From positions 90,415-154,414 of the forward strand of contig NZ_WAAT01000044.1 of the NCBI RefSeq assembly GCF_008806375.1: a stretch of 64,000 nt of DNA. Reading direction: 5' to 3'. The stretch comes from Pseudotamlana haliotis. GTDB lineage: Bacteria; Bacteroidota; Bacteroidia; Flavobacteriales; Flavobacteriaceae. Of the stretch, positions 17,163 through 25,658 are shown piece after piece. Under the pieces are notes generated by a model. The model was not told where the DNA came from and searched no databases. It saw nothing but the letters and a program-made list of their open reading frames with translations. Both the position numbers and the translations under genes were made by a program. Within the stretch, counting starts at the first letter, position 1, and each line of letters opens with the position of its first letter.

Positions 17163-17807
17163 ATGAAGATAGGAATTATAGGAAGCGGTAATTTAGCAGG
17201 GAGTTTAGGGAAATGTTGGGAACAAATAGGGCATGAGGTGCTGTTTGGAACTGAAAACTCAGACCACCTTCAATCTGTTTTGAATGCGGTTGGTAAAAAA
17301 AATGCAGTAGTCTTTAGTGTAAACGATGTGTTTGAAGCTAATGCTGATGCTTACTTGCTAGCCATGCCGTTTAAATCCATTGAAAAATTAGCTGAACGCT
17401 ATGCTGGGACTTATGAAGGAAAAATCATTATAGATGCGACAAACCCAGACCCAGACCTTGATGGTGCTATAGCCGATGAGGTTTTGAAAGCGAACTACAA
17501 TGCTTCCGAGTATACGGCCGTTAAATTTTCTACTGCTAAAATTGTGAAAGCGTTCAATACCATAGCTCCCGAAGATTTAGAAACTGAAACTTTCCGAAGT
17601 CATCATCAAATAGCGATTCCTTATGCCGTTCAAGATGCTGAAAGCAAACATGTTGTTGAGAAACTCATTCAGGACATAGGGTTTGATGCCTTTTATATTG
17701 GTGATTTAAGTCATACCAATATTATGGATCCGCATCAGGCGCTATATAGAAAATCACTAGAGCGTCCTGAACTGAAACGATTGATTGAATCTGCACGAAT
17801 TTTTTAA
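17163..17807 (+). CDS. NADPH-dependent F420-reductase-like dinucleotide-binding protein
   Basis: From the ATG at 17163 the protein has 214 residues and begins MKIGIIGSGNLAGSLGKCW, a Rossmann beta-alpha-beta with a GxGxxxG NAD(P) site. This matches the NADP oxidoreductase (F420-dependent) family used broadly for small dehydrogenases. An in-frame TTG at 17133 would add ten residues before the Rossmann strand and is unlikely. Further motifs are the IIDATNPDP strand and KAFNTI, both common in this family. The real substrate is unknown; F420 itself is not expected in this lineage. Confidence 0.78.
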   Translation: MKIGIIGSGNLAGSLGKCWEQIGHEVLFGTENSDHLQSVLNAVGKKNAVVFSVNDVFEANADAYLLAMPFKSIEKLAERYAGTYEGKIIIDATNPDPDLDGAIADEVLKANYNASEYTAVKFSTAKIVKAFNTIAPEDLETETFRSHHQIAIPYAVQDAESKHVVEKLIQDIGFDAFYIGDLSHTNIMDPHQALYRKSLERPELKRLIESARIF

Positions 17808-17887
17808 AATAATCAGAAAAATTATTATCTTTTAAATTGTTAATACACTTAGTGTTAGCTAAGGATTAAGCTGTTAAAATAAATCGT

Positions 17888-18481
17888 ATGACTTTAGAAA
17901 TTATTTTAATGTTCGTGGTGCTTCTGGTAACAGTTTTGTTGTTTATTTTTGAAATTTTTCCGGTTGATAAGATTGCGTTTTTTGTAATCATATCTCTTAT
18001 TTTGTTGGTGACAAGAAATTTAGATTTAGCCAAAGTATACAAAAAGGTAAATTGGCAAATCTTTTTCCTATTAGCAGGTATGATTCCTCTGGGGGTTGCC
18101 ATGCATAATAAAGGAGCCGATATGTGGATTTCAGAAAAATTATTGGGCGTTTTAAGCGACCAGCCTCATTATGTAACAATAGGGGTTTTATTTTTAACCT
18201 CCATGCTGCTTAGTGGTGTGATTAGTAATAATGCTACAGCTATTATTATGACGCCTATTGCTATTGCTTTGTCTCAAGGGATGGGCTTAGATTTTAAACC
18301 GTTCATTTTAGCGGTGTTGTTTGCATCTAACTTTAGCTTTTTTACGCCCGTTGGTTATCAAACAAACACCTTAATATATAGTGTAGGAAATTATAAATTC
18401 AAACATTTTCTTGTAGTTGGTGGAGTGCTTAGCTTAATCCTTTGGCTAGTAGCTACTTTTCTACTGTCGAGAATGTTCTAA
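17888..18481 (+). CDS. Half-length DASS/SLC13-type permease
   Basis: The 197-residue membrane protein matches only the C-terminal half of divalent anion:Na+ symporters. It has an N-terminal hydrophobic hairpin, then NWQIFFLLAGMIPLGVAM, and the substrate/ion-site motif SNNATAIIMTPIA (S113-N115). The usual first inverted repeat and the TrkA-C domains of full-length members (about 590 residues) are absent, and the upstream DNA does not encode them. It could be a decayed gene, or a half-transporter working as a dimer. The reading frame is clean, and an MscS gene follows by 12 nt in the same operon. Confidence 0.7.
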   Translation: MTLEIILMFVVLLVTVLLFIFEIFPVDKIAFFVIISLILLVTRNLDLAKVYKKVNWQIFFLLAGMIPLGVAMHNKGADMWISEKLLGVLSDQPHYVTIGVLFLTSMLLSGVISNNATAIIMTPIAIALSQGMGLDFKPFILAVLFASNFSFFTPVGYQTNTLIYSVGNYKFKHFLVVGGVLSLILWLVATFLLSRMF

Positions 18482-18493
18482 ACTTTTAAAACT

Positions 18494-19387
18494 ATGGAAG
18501 ACATATTTGATGTGGGGAATGCCTTTAATAAATTATGGGAGAAACTAGAAGGTTGGTTAGATACCATCATTTTAAAATTGCCAAATTTTATTTTGGCGGT
18601 TCTAATCATGTTTGCTACTTATTTTATTGCTCGCGGTGTTAGAAAATTACTGCTTAGGTTTTTATTAAACCGTATCAGTCAAAAATCCATTCAAGATATT
18701 CTGGCTAAAATCGTCTTTTTAGCGGTGATTTTAATTGGTTTTTTTATTGCACTAGGCGTTTTAGAACTCAATAAAGTACTCACCAGTATACTTGCTGGTG
18801 CCGGTGTGGTTGGTCTTGCTATAGGTTTAGCCCTTCAAGGCACATTGAGTAATACGGTGGGAGGCTTGGTGCTTTCTTTTATGCCTAAAATTAGGATAAA
18901 CGACTATATTGAAACTAGTGAAGTTAAAGGCTTTGTCTCAGAAATTAGCTTGCGTAACATTGTTTTACGTCGCCCAGATAATAATTATACCATCGTACCC
19001 AATTCTAAATTTGTAGATAATTCCTTTACAAACTATTCATTGAGTGAACGCAGTCGTATTACGGTAACCTGCGGTGTTGGTTACGAGAGCGATTTACAGG
19101 ACGTGGAAGATTTAGTCGTTAAAACGATTTCTGAAAATTTCAAACAAAAATCAGGGGAATCTGTTGAGTTTTTCTTTACGGAATTTGGAGACAGTTCTAT
19201 AAATTTTATGACACGTTTTTGGATTGATTTGGTGAAAAATAAGCAAGAGTATGAAGCCAGACATAAAGCCATTAAACTCATAAAATCTCAATTTAATGCC
19301 AATGATATTAATATTCCGTTCCCAATAAGAACCTTAGACTTCGGTAAAAACAGCCTTCAAATTGGTAAAGATCAAGAAGAGGATTAA
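18494..19387 (+). CDS. MscS family mechanosensitive channel
   Basis: The 297-residue protein has three transmembrane helices (about 30-55, 70-95, 95-125). TM3 carries the Gly/Ala-rich pore pattern AGAGVVGLAIGLALQGTLSN, and the beta domain follows with the characteristic IVPNSKFVDNSFTNYS segment. Small-conductance channels of this kind release solutes on hypo-osmotic shock. Length and order are normal for compact MscS proteins. It follows the half-length permease by 12 nt, so the two are likely co-transcribed. Confidence 0.9.
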   Translation: MEDIFDVGNAFNKLWEKLEGWLDTIILKLPNFILAVLIMFATYFIARGVRKLLLRFLLNRISQKSIQDILAKIVFLAVILIGFFIALGVLELNKVLTSILAGAGVVGLAIGLALQGTLSNTVGGLVLSFMPKIRINDYIETSEVKGFVSEISLRNIVLRRPDNNYTIVPNSKFVDNSFTNYSLSERSRITVTCGVGYESDLQDVEDLVVKTISENFKQKSGESVEFFFTEFGDSSINFMTRFWIDLVKNKQEYEARHKAIKLIKSQFNANDINIPFPIRTLDFGKNSLQIGKDQEED

Positions 19388-19525
19388 CCTGGTGTTTTGG
19401 ATAGTGTTAAACAAAAAATGGGTTGCGTCAATCTATCCTAGATTTTTGTGTGATCTTGTGTTTAAAGAATAAAAGATAAATCTGACTATCTGTAAACGAT
19501 CATGAAACTAAAAATATTATGAATT

Positions 19526-19598
19526 TGTCATTCAGAAGGAGTTACGACTGAAGAATCTTTCAATGATTCATGAGAACCCTCGATTCCTCGGAATGACA
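19526..19598. repeat. REP-like intergenic element
   Basis: Terminal inverted arms TGTCATTC (19526-19533) and GAATGACA (19591-19598) bound a 73-bp segment containing GACTGAAGAATCTTTCA and a GATTCCTCGG stretch. This pattern (GTCATTC...GAATCTTTC...GGAATGACA) resembles short dispersed elements I recall from many Bacteroidota genomes. It lies between the MscS gene and a small conserved gene. Copy number cannot be tested here. Confidence 0.65.
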
Positions 19599-19660
19599 TT
19601 TAACACAATGAGCTATGTTTATAGATATATAATAAAATAAATCTGAAAAAATATAAAGTC

Positions 19661-19990
19661 ATGGCATTAGCAAAAAACGAGAAGGATTACATTAGAATTT
19701 ATGAAGACAAAGGGTATACTGCTAGTTTCAGAATTCAAAATGAAAAACTTATAAATAACAATAGCAAAAATGCGTATCAGCCTGAAGATGTAAAAGTTGT
19801 GGCAGAACACCGGTATGAAGGGATGAGTAACCCTTCAGATATGTCAATTCTGTATGTTATTGAAACCAATAAAGACGAAAAAGGTACGCTTCTTACGGCT
19901 TATGGTCCAAGTGCAGAACAAGAGACGACCGAGTTTTTTAATAAAATTCCGCAATCAAATATATCAAACTGTAAAAATATTAATAATTAA
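19661..19990 (+). CDS. Small conserved Bacteroidota protein of unknown function
   Basis: This 109-residue soluble protein has the layout of a small family often mislabelled phosphoribosylpyrophosphate synthetase: DKGYTASFRIQNEKL, then a central EHRYEGMSNPSDMSILYVI motif and GTLLTAYGPSAEQET. The residues E-x-RYEG-x-x-NPxD-x-SILYxI and L-x-AYG are the shared features as I recall them. The protein is far too short to be a PRPP synthetase and lacks its motifs. It is monocistronic, with a strong terminator about 60 bp downstream. Its function is unknown. Confidence 0.7.
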   Translation: MALAKNEKDYIRIYEDKGYTASFRIQNEKLINNNSKNAYQPEDVKVVAEHRYEGMSNPSDMSILYVIETNKDEKGTLLTAYGPSAEQETTEFFNKIPQSNISNCKNINN

Positions 19991-20048
19991 ATAGTAGCTA
20001 TTTAAAACAATCCATTAGGTCTAGGTTAGTAGCATATCTATAAGGGTG

Positions 20049-20090
20049 CTCATCTCCTTTCTTTTTAAAAGAAAAGAGGTGAGTTTTTTT
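20049..20090 (+). terminator. Rho-independent terminator
   Basis: A long stem pairs CTCATCTCCTTTCTTTT with AAAAGAAAAGAGGTGAG (one bulge) and is followed by seven T residues (20084-20090). It ends transcription from the small gene at 19661-19990. Confidence 0.85.
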
Positions 20091-20256
20091 ATGGTCTAAA
20101 TGCAATTAAAAAATAGTCTTGTCAAGTCAAAAGCGTTCCTAAGCTTTAATGAATATGCTATGCCAAAGTCCGATTCTGAATAAAAAAATCAATTATTAGA
20201 ATAATTTCGTATATCTTTCGTACACCAAAGTACAACCTGAAAAAGATAGGGCTCAG

Positions 20257-20814
20257 ATGAGGTTTTTTGTAAAATACGATTTTAATATCATGTGTAAGAC
20301 TTTTCTAAAAGAGCATCTCAATGCTTTAGGAATATCGTATGCTTTAAATAGTATTAACGAGCTTACCATTACCGAAGACCTATCTCCAGAGAAAGAAAAA
20401 GCCTTAGCAGAAGCCTTACAACGCTATGGGATTTCTATAGAAAACAATCAGAAAACGACTTTGGTAGAGCGAATTAAAAGTGCTGTGGATAGCATGTTAC
20501 GTGATCATGCACACAGTTCTGTAAAGCTTTCCGATTATTTAGCTGAAAATTTACATTATTCGTACGCACATTTATCGGCTGTTTTTTCTGAAAACACCTA
20601 TTCGTCGATAGAAAATTATGCGATTCTAAGACGTGTAGACCTAGTAAAAGAATACCTGTGTAATACCAATTTAACCTTGACGGAAATAGCCTTCAAGCTA
20701 AATTATAGCAGTGTGGCTCATTTATCGGGGCAGTTTAAGAAAACAACCGGATTGACGCCAAGTACGTTTCAGCGTATTATGAAAAAGAAAATAAACCATT
20801 CACAACCCAATTAA
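20257..20814 (+). CDS. AraC-family transcriptional regulator
   Basis: The 185-residue protein has an N-terminal domain of about 70 residues without an obvious ligand-binding cupin, followed by an AraC/XylS double helix-turn-helix (about 80-180). The second HTH carries the family signature NLTLTEIAFKLNYSSVAHLSGQFKK followed in order by GLTPS. The N-terminal part (LKEHLNALGISYALNS...) resembles small domains of Bacteroidota AraC proteins that sit next to response regulators. It is 17 nt upstream of a receiver gene, so it is probably part of the same signalling cassette. Confidence 0.87.
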   Translation: MRFFVKYDFNIMCKTFLKEHLNALGISYALNSINELTITEDLSPEKEKALAEALQRYGISIENNQKTTLVERIKSAVDSMLRDHAHSSVKLSDYLAENLHYSYAHLSAVFSENTYSSIENYAILRRVDLVKEYLCNTNLTLTEIAFKLNYSSVAHLSGQFKKTTGLTPSTFQRIMKKKINHSQPN

Positions 20815-20831
20815 ACACACTTCTATAGTAT

Positions 20832-21278
20832 ATGAGTGAAAATCCCTTAAACATTGTTCTAGCTGATGATGACGACGATGATAGAATGTTATTTAGCGAA
20901 GCTATAGATGAAATTGCGATTCAGACCAACCTAAAGCTATTCAACCATGGTCAAGAGCTTATGGATTATCTAAATACGGCCGGTAGCAACCTTCCTAATT
21001 TAATTTTTTTAGACCTCAATATGCCTATAAAAAATGGCCTGCAATGTTTGAAAGAAATACGTAGCAATACAGCTTTGAAGGATTTATGTGTTGCTATTTA
21101 TTCTACATCTTCTTCTGAAGTCGATATTGAAGAAACATTTTTAAATGGGGCAAATATTTATGTGAATAAGCCCAATAACTATAGTAAATTGCGAGAAGCT
21201 GTAGAGAAAGTATTGCAGCTTAATTGGCAATACCATACATCTAACCTAAATAAAGACACCTTCCTATTTCGTATTTAA
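20832..21278 (+). CDS. Single-domain response regulator (CheY/Rcp1-like)
   Basis: The 148-residue protein is a lone receiver domain. An acidic run follows LNIVLAD (D12-D17), the phospho-acceptor is D61 in FLDLNMPIKNG, and the conserved Lys is in VNKPNNYSKL. There is no output domain, so it likely relays a phosphoryl group or binds a partner protein. It lies between an AraC regulator (17 nt upstream) and a PAS histidine kinase (6 nt downstream), which makes the kinase its probable donor. The Rcp1 type, with an LNMP motif, is common beside such PAS kinases. Confidence 0.9.
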   Translation: MSENPLNIVLADDDDDDRMLFSEAIDEIAIQTNLKLFNHGQELMDYLNTAGSNLPNLIFLDLNMPIKNGLQCLKEIRSNTALKDLCVAIYSTSSSEVDIEETFLNGANIYVNKPNNYSKLREAVEKVLQLNWQYHTSNLNKDTFLFRI

Positions 21279-21284
21279 AATTAT

Positions 21285-23879
21285 ATGGATTTTAAAAAAG
21301 TATATACTTCTACAAAAACCTATATTATCTTATTGATAGCAGCCCTTGCTCTGCTTTTATTTACTGCAAGTACCGCCTACAAGCAAATTATACGCATGCA
21401 AGAATCGGCTGATGTGGTTGCTCAAACTTTACATGTTTATAATGCTATAGGTAGCCTTACAGAGCATTATACCCGTGCCGATTCTGAGGAGTTTAGAGAT
21501 GAGCTCTTAGAGGATGAATATTTAAGTCACGCCCTTAAAAAGTTTAAAACAGAAGGGGTGGCAGTATTAGATACTCTAAAAACACTCACTTTAGAAAATG
21601 ATTCTCAGCAGGCGCGCTTACAGCCACTTGAATCTCTGTTTAATAAAATGAATAACCAGCTTCACGTGCTGGATACGCTCAATATAGCGAATGATCAGGT
21701 GTTTTTTGAAACTAAAGAAGCTCAAAAAAATAAAATAGATAAAACCATTGCAGATATTCGCTTGCTTAAAAATCAATTACTTGCCAATGAAAAGTACCTC
21801 ATGCAAGAGCGTGAAGCCAACTATGCGTCTTATAAATTTATGGCGCCTGTCACTTCTTTGGTTTTAGCTTTTTTAGCCCTTTTTATATGTGTCTTATCTT
21901 TTTTAAGGGTGTATAAAAACAAACTCCGACTGAAACAATCGGAAGCTTTTTTGAGAAATATTCTTGCTACAACAGATAATATTATAAATTATTTTGAACC
22001 TGTTTTTGACGAAAATGATAATGTTATTGATTTTACGGTGATTTATGCAAATGACTGTAACCGCGATTACTTGGACTTAGACCCAGAGGAAATTACTGGA
22101 AAATTGGCATCTGAAACCTTTCCGTTTTTCATGACAGATGGTGTGTTTAAAGAGTTGTTAGAAGCTTATCACGAGCAGACCAAAGTAAATTATGAAAAAG
22201 AAGTTGTTGTAGACGGCAAAAAAGTTTGGTTTAATTGTTTGGCAACACCTCTCACAGAAGGTGTTTTGCTTACGGCAAGAAATACAACCCTCGAGAAAGA
22301 GTCCCATACTGCTCAATTAGTCTTTAAAAAACGCTTAGAAAAGCAGAATTTAGAATTGTTAGATAGTCGTGCGTTTTTAAGTAATATTTTTAAAAGCATT
22401 ATGCATATTGTGTTGCACTTTAAAAGTATTAGGGATGAAGCTGGGAAAATTATTGACTTTGAAATTCTATTTGTTAATGAACGCATCAGCCCGGTTACTG
22501 GTGATATTCCACAGGAAATAAAAAACAAGAAAATTTCTAAAGTTTTTCCAGAGATGGTAGAAGCAGGTATTTTTGATAAATGGGTTGAAGCTGTTGAAAA
22601 CGAAAGGTCTGTGCAGTATGAAGTACCTTATCATACTAATGATGAGATGCGTTGGTTTAGTGCTACGGCCATTAAATTGGGAGACGGTGTTACCGTAACT
22701 GCTAGAGATATTACCGAGGAAAAGGAAAAATCTGATGACCTAATAAAACTTAATGAAACACTCACCATTCAAAATTCCATATTATCAGATGCTGAAAGTC
22801 TGGCTAAAATTGGAAGTTTTGTTTGGGATATGGATACACATGTGACTGAGCTTTCAGATAACTTTTATAGTATGTTGGGTTATGAACCTAGAGCTTTTCC
22901 GTCTACCGAACTAAAGTATCGTGAATTCATTCACCCTGATGATATGGAACTTTATGAAAAGAGATTGGCTGATATTCTAAACAACATAGAAACTACCGAA
23001 CATACCTACCGTATTGTGACCAAACAAGGTGAAATTAAACATTTTAAAACCAACGGACAATTTGTAACCAAAAACATGAAAACAGTGATGATTGGTGTGG
23101 TGCAAGATGTTACCGAAAGTATAGAAGCCGAAGTGCGTTTGGTAAAAAGTAACCTGCGTTTAAAACAAAGCAATGCCGAACTGGAGTCTTTTAATCGTGT
23201 AGCCAGTCATGATTTACAGGAACCCCTGCGTAAAATACAATTGTTCATCTCAAGAATTGAAGACCGAGAAGGCGACCAGTTTTCTGAAAAGGGACGATTT
23301 TATTTTGGAAAGGTGACTAATGCGGTTTCGCGTATGCAGTCTCTAATTATAAATTTATTAGCCTATTCCAGAATTGATAGCAGTAAAACAGATTTTGAAA
23401 AAATTGATTTAAACGACATTCTTTGCAAAGCGGAAGACGACCTGGCCACACGTATAAAAGACACTGATGCTGAGTTGATAACCAATAAGCTTCCAAAAAT
23501 AAAAGGGGTGGTGTTTCAAATGGAACAGTTGTTTACTAACCTAATATCTAATGCTTTAAAATATAAAAGTCTTGATCAAAGACCGAAACTAGAAATTAAA
23601 TATAAAAAAGTAAGTGCTTCAAAATTACCTGACGGTTTCGTAGCCCTAAGAAAACGCTATCATAAAATTACCTTTAAAGATAACGGTATTGGTTTTGATA
23701 CCGAGCATGCCGAAAAAATCTTTGAGGTCTTCCAACGCCTTCATCAAAAAACAGAATACTCAGGGAATGGTATTGGTTTAGCCATTTGTAAAAAAATCGT
23801 TGAAAATCATAACGGTTTTATTTGTGCCAAAGGGCTGACTGGAGAAGGAGCTACTTTTATTGTTTACTTACCAGCTTAA
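21285..23879 (+). CDS. Multi-PAS membrane sensor histidine kinase
   Basis: The 864-residue protein has two transmembrane helices (about 12-32 and 186-208) flanking a mostly helical extracytoplasmic sensor of CHASE3-like size, then three PAS modules (about 220-345, 370-490, 510-620; the last with the PAC-like pattern YREFIHPDD). HisKA follows, with H642 in ASHDLQEPLRK, and then HATPase_c with N box NLISNALKYKS, G1 DNGIGFD and G2 GNGIGLAICKK. Phytochrome-like kinases often carry this HDLQEPLRK box. It should autophosphorylate and signal to the receiver encoded 6 nt upstream. The ligand is unknown. Confidence 0.92.
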   Translation: MDFKKVYTSTKTYIILLIAALALLLFTASTAYKQIIRMQESADVVAQTLHVYNAIGSLTEHYTRADSEEFRDELLEDEYLSHALKKFKTEGVAVLDTLKTLTLENDSQQARLQPLESLFNKMNNQLHVLDTLNIANDQVFFETKEAQKNKIDKTIADIRLLKNQLLANEKYLMQEREANYASYKFMAPVTSLVLAFLALFICVLSFLRVYKNKLRLKQSEAFLRNILATTDNIINYFEPVFDENDNVIDFTVIYANDCNRDYLDLDPEEITGKLASETFPFFMTDGVFKELLEAYHEQTKVNYEKEVVVDGKKVWFNCLATPLTEGVLLTARNTTLEKESHTAQLVFKKRLEKQNLELLDSRAFLSNIFKSIMHIVLHFKSIRDEAGKIIDFEILFVNERISPVTGDIPQEIKNKKISKVFPEMVEAGIFDKWVEAVENERSVQYEVPYHTNDEMRWFSATAIKLGDGVTVTARDITEEKEKSDDLIKLNETLTIQNSILSDAESLAKIGSFVWDMDTHVTELSDNFYSMLGYEPRAFPSTELKYREFIHPDDMELYEKRLADILNNIETTEHTYRIVTKQGEIKHFKTNGQFVTKNMKTVMIGVVQDVTESIEAEVRLVKSNLRLKQSNAELESFNRVASHDLQEPLRKIQLFISRIEDREGDQFSEKGRFYFGKVTNAVSRMQSLIINLLAYSRIDSSKTDFEKIDLNDILCKAEDDLATRIKDTDAELITNKLPKIKGVVFQMEQLFTNLISNALKYKSLDQRPKLEIKYKKVSASKLPDGFVALRKRYHKITFKDNGIGFDTEHAEKIFEVFQRLHQKTEYSGNGIGLAICKKIVENHNGFICAKGLTGEGATFIVYLPA

Positions 23880-24146
23880 TTCTTTTTGTTAATCCTCCTT
23901 CACCGCATATAAAGCCCAAACTAGGGTTTGGTATCTTGTTTTATTCAATCTAAACCATCAAGAGCCACTTGTTTTCGCTGTGATTAAAATGCAATCTTAA
24001 CGTTTTTTAACAGTAAATCATCTCAAAACCAATAGTTGTATAACACAATCCGAAAGTTGCATAACACAATTGATGGTGTTCCTATCGATCTTTGTAATGG
24101 AAGTTTTAAATAAGTATTTAACCATTTAAAAGGAAGTTCAGTTACC

Positions 24147-24290
24147 ATGTTAAAAACCACAGGTATCATCATTATTTTTTGTTTAATCTTTTGGGCTATT
24201 GGCTTTTTTGTTTTTAGCGCAGGATTGATTATTCACCTCTTATTGATTGCCGCTGTAGTTGTAGCTTCACTTAAAGTACTTGAAAACTAA
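24147..24290 (+). CDS. Small hydrophobic protein, lmo0937-like
   Basis: This 47-codon ORF encodes two membrane-spanning segments. Residues 5-22 contain IIFCLIFWAIGFFVF and residues 23-40 contain AGLIIHLLLIAAVVV, ending LKVLEN. The W-x-I/L-GFF...G-x-IIH-x-LL pattern is that of lmo0937-family membrane proteins (about 45-50 residues), widespread and of unknown function. An AGGA-containing sequence (AAAAGGAAG) lies about 10 nt before the ATG, which is rare in this genome. A terminator at 24361-24402 follows. Confidence 0.8.
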   Translation: MLKTTGIIIIFCLIFWAIGFFVFSAGLIIHLLLIAAVVVASLKVLEN

Positions 24291-24360
24291 AACCTCTATT
24301 ATACCAATTATAACCTAAAATGAACCCTATAATTTGTTTCTATTAAACACATATTTCAAT

Positions 24361-24402
24361 AAAAAATAAAACCGTAGCGCTGCTATGCTTTTATTTTTTT
24401 TT
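24361..24402 (+). terminator. Rho-independent terminator
   Basis: An A-rich arm (24361-24371) pairs with a T-rich arm (from 24388) around a short inner stem GTAGC/GCTAT, and the sequence ends in a run of nine T residues. It follows the small lmo0937-like gene. Confidence 0.7.
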
Positions 24403-24492
24403 CATATGAATCCAATATATTCCAAATTATTTAGGGCGCTTTTTAAATCATAATTGGTAATAAACGTAAAATCAAACTTAAAATATAATCTT

Positions 24493-25521
24493 ATGAAAAC
24501 GACAAACCTAAATACCAGCACCATTGAAGCCATGTTCAATCAGTTAAAAAATAATTTTGGTGGTAATGTAGAAAAAGAATCCAAAGAATACCGTTTAGAG
24601 TTAGACAATGACATGGCAGTAGGAAGCATTCAAGGTATTGCACTAGCTGGTGGCATTGCTTATGTTGATTTTGATATGACCTTTTCTGAAAACACCACAC
24701 TGCTAATAAATACACCCAATAAAAACCCGATATATTTTGCTTATTGTTCTGCCGGAAGTATGGCGCATAGCTTTGGGAATGCAGGTGAAAAAAATGAGTT
24801 AAATAGTTTTCAAACAGGAATTATTGCGAGTCCGTCGGGTGATGATAATGTATTGTATTTTAAAAAGGATGAACGCTTAAAAGTGACTTTGATTTCGGTG
24901 CAAAGTACTAAGCAAGCTAGCAATACTAAAAAAGAAGGCTTAAAAGGCAAGCTGTATAAAACTTTCTTTAAAGATGGATCATTAAAAAACTATGTTTACA
25001 TCGGTTCTCAAAATCTAAAAATTGCTGAGAAAGTAGAGCAAATTAAAGCCATTAAGCAGGAAGGTCTGGTTAAAACCCTTTTATTACAAGGTTTGGTGCA
25101 TGTTATTTTAGCTCTAGAAATTGAGCAGCACACTGAAGATGTTAAAAACACTGAAAATCAGTTAGGCGGATTGACAACAAGAGAAATGAAAGCGATTAGA
25201 GCGGCTTCAGCACATATTGAAGCACATTTTGATGATCAGATTTCTATAGCACAGTTATGTTCAGAATTTTCGATTTCACCATCAAAATTACAGGAAGGCT
25301 TTAAATTAATGCACGGACGTACCGTAACTGATCACCTTAGAACAGTGCGTGTGACAAAAGCGGAAGATTACTTGAAAAACACCGATATGAATATTTCTGA
25401 AGTCGTTTATAGTATTGGTTTTTCTAGTAGAAGTTATTTTTCTAAAATCTTCAAAGAAAGTTATAACTGTAGCCCTAGCGAATATAAAATGGCACAGCGT
25501 GAGTTGCCAATTTCTGCCTAA
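24493..25521 (+). CDS. AraC-family transcriptional regulator with N-terminal sensor domain
   Basis: From the ATG at 24493 the protein has 342 residues; the in-frame TTG at 24454 adds a weak N-terminal extension and is unlikely. Residues about 20-160 form a beta-rich, cupin-like region containing GGIAYVDFDMTFSE and PIYFAYCSAGS. The C-terminal AraC double HTH (about 240-335) has the signature DMNISEVVYSIGFSSRSYFS followed in order by KIFKESYNCSPSEYK. The target is unknown. Tandem 10-bp repeats and a perfect palindromic terminator follow the stop codon. Confidence 0.85.
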   Translation: MKTTNLNTSTIEAMFNQLKNNFGGNVEKESKEYRLELDNDMAVGSIQGIALAGGIAYVDFDMTFSENTTLLINTPNKNPIYFAYCSAGSMAHSFGNAGEKNELNSFQTGIIASPSGDDNVLYFKKDERLKVTLISVQSTKQASNTKKEGLKGKLYKTFFKDGSLKNYVYIGSQNLKIAEKVEQIKAIKQEGLVKTLLLQGLVHVILALEIEQHTEDVKNTENQLGGLTTREMKAIRAASAHIEAHFDDQISIAQLCSEFSISPSKLQEGFKLMHGRTVTDHLRTVRVTKAEDYLKNTDMNISEVVYSIGFSSRSYFSKIFKESYNCSPSEYKMAQRELPISA

Positions 25522-25525
25522 GATT

Positions 25526-25555
25526 AAGATTATTTAAGATTATTTAAGATTATAT
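25526..25555. repeat. Three tandem 10-bp units
   Basis: AAGATTATTT occurs at 25526-25535 and 25536-25545, and AAGATTATAT at 25546-25555, running into a (TA)n stretch. It lies just past the AraC stop codon and is probably slippage-derived. Confidence 0.8.
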
Positions 25556-25573
25556 ATATAGTCGTATAGACTA

Positions 25574-25611
25574 AAAAAGGTCGTTTGAAACTAGTTTCAA
25601 ACGACCTTTTT
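25574..25611. terminator. Bidirectional terminator, perfect 38-bp palindrome
   Basis: The sequence is fully self-complementary around CTAG (25591-25594), with stem AGGTCGTTTGAAAC and flanking A and T runs. It serves both the AraC gene (plus) and the TonB receptor (minus), which converge here. Confidence 0.9.
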
Positions 25612-25658
25612 GTATGGTTATTCTCTTAATAACTTTAAAAAGAGAAGGCTTCTTATTC

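Noticed and set aside
19661-19990. Phosphoribosylpyrophosphate synthetase
   Set aside because: The short family carries that label by error; PRPP-binding and pyrophosphate motifs are missing.
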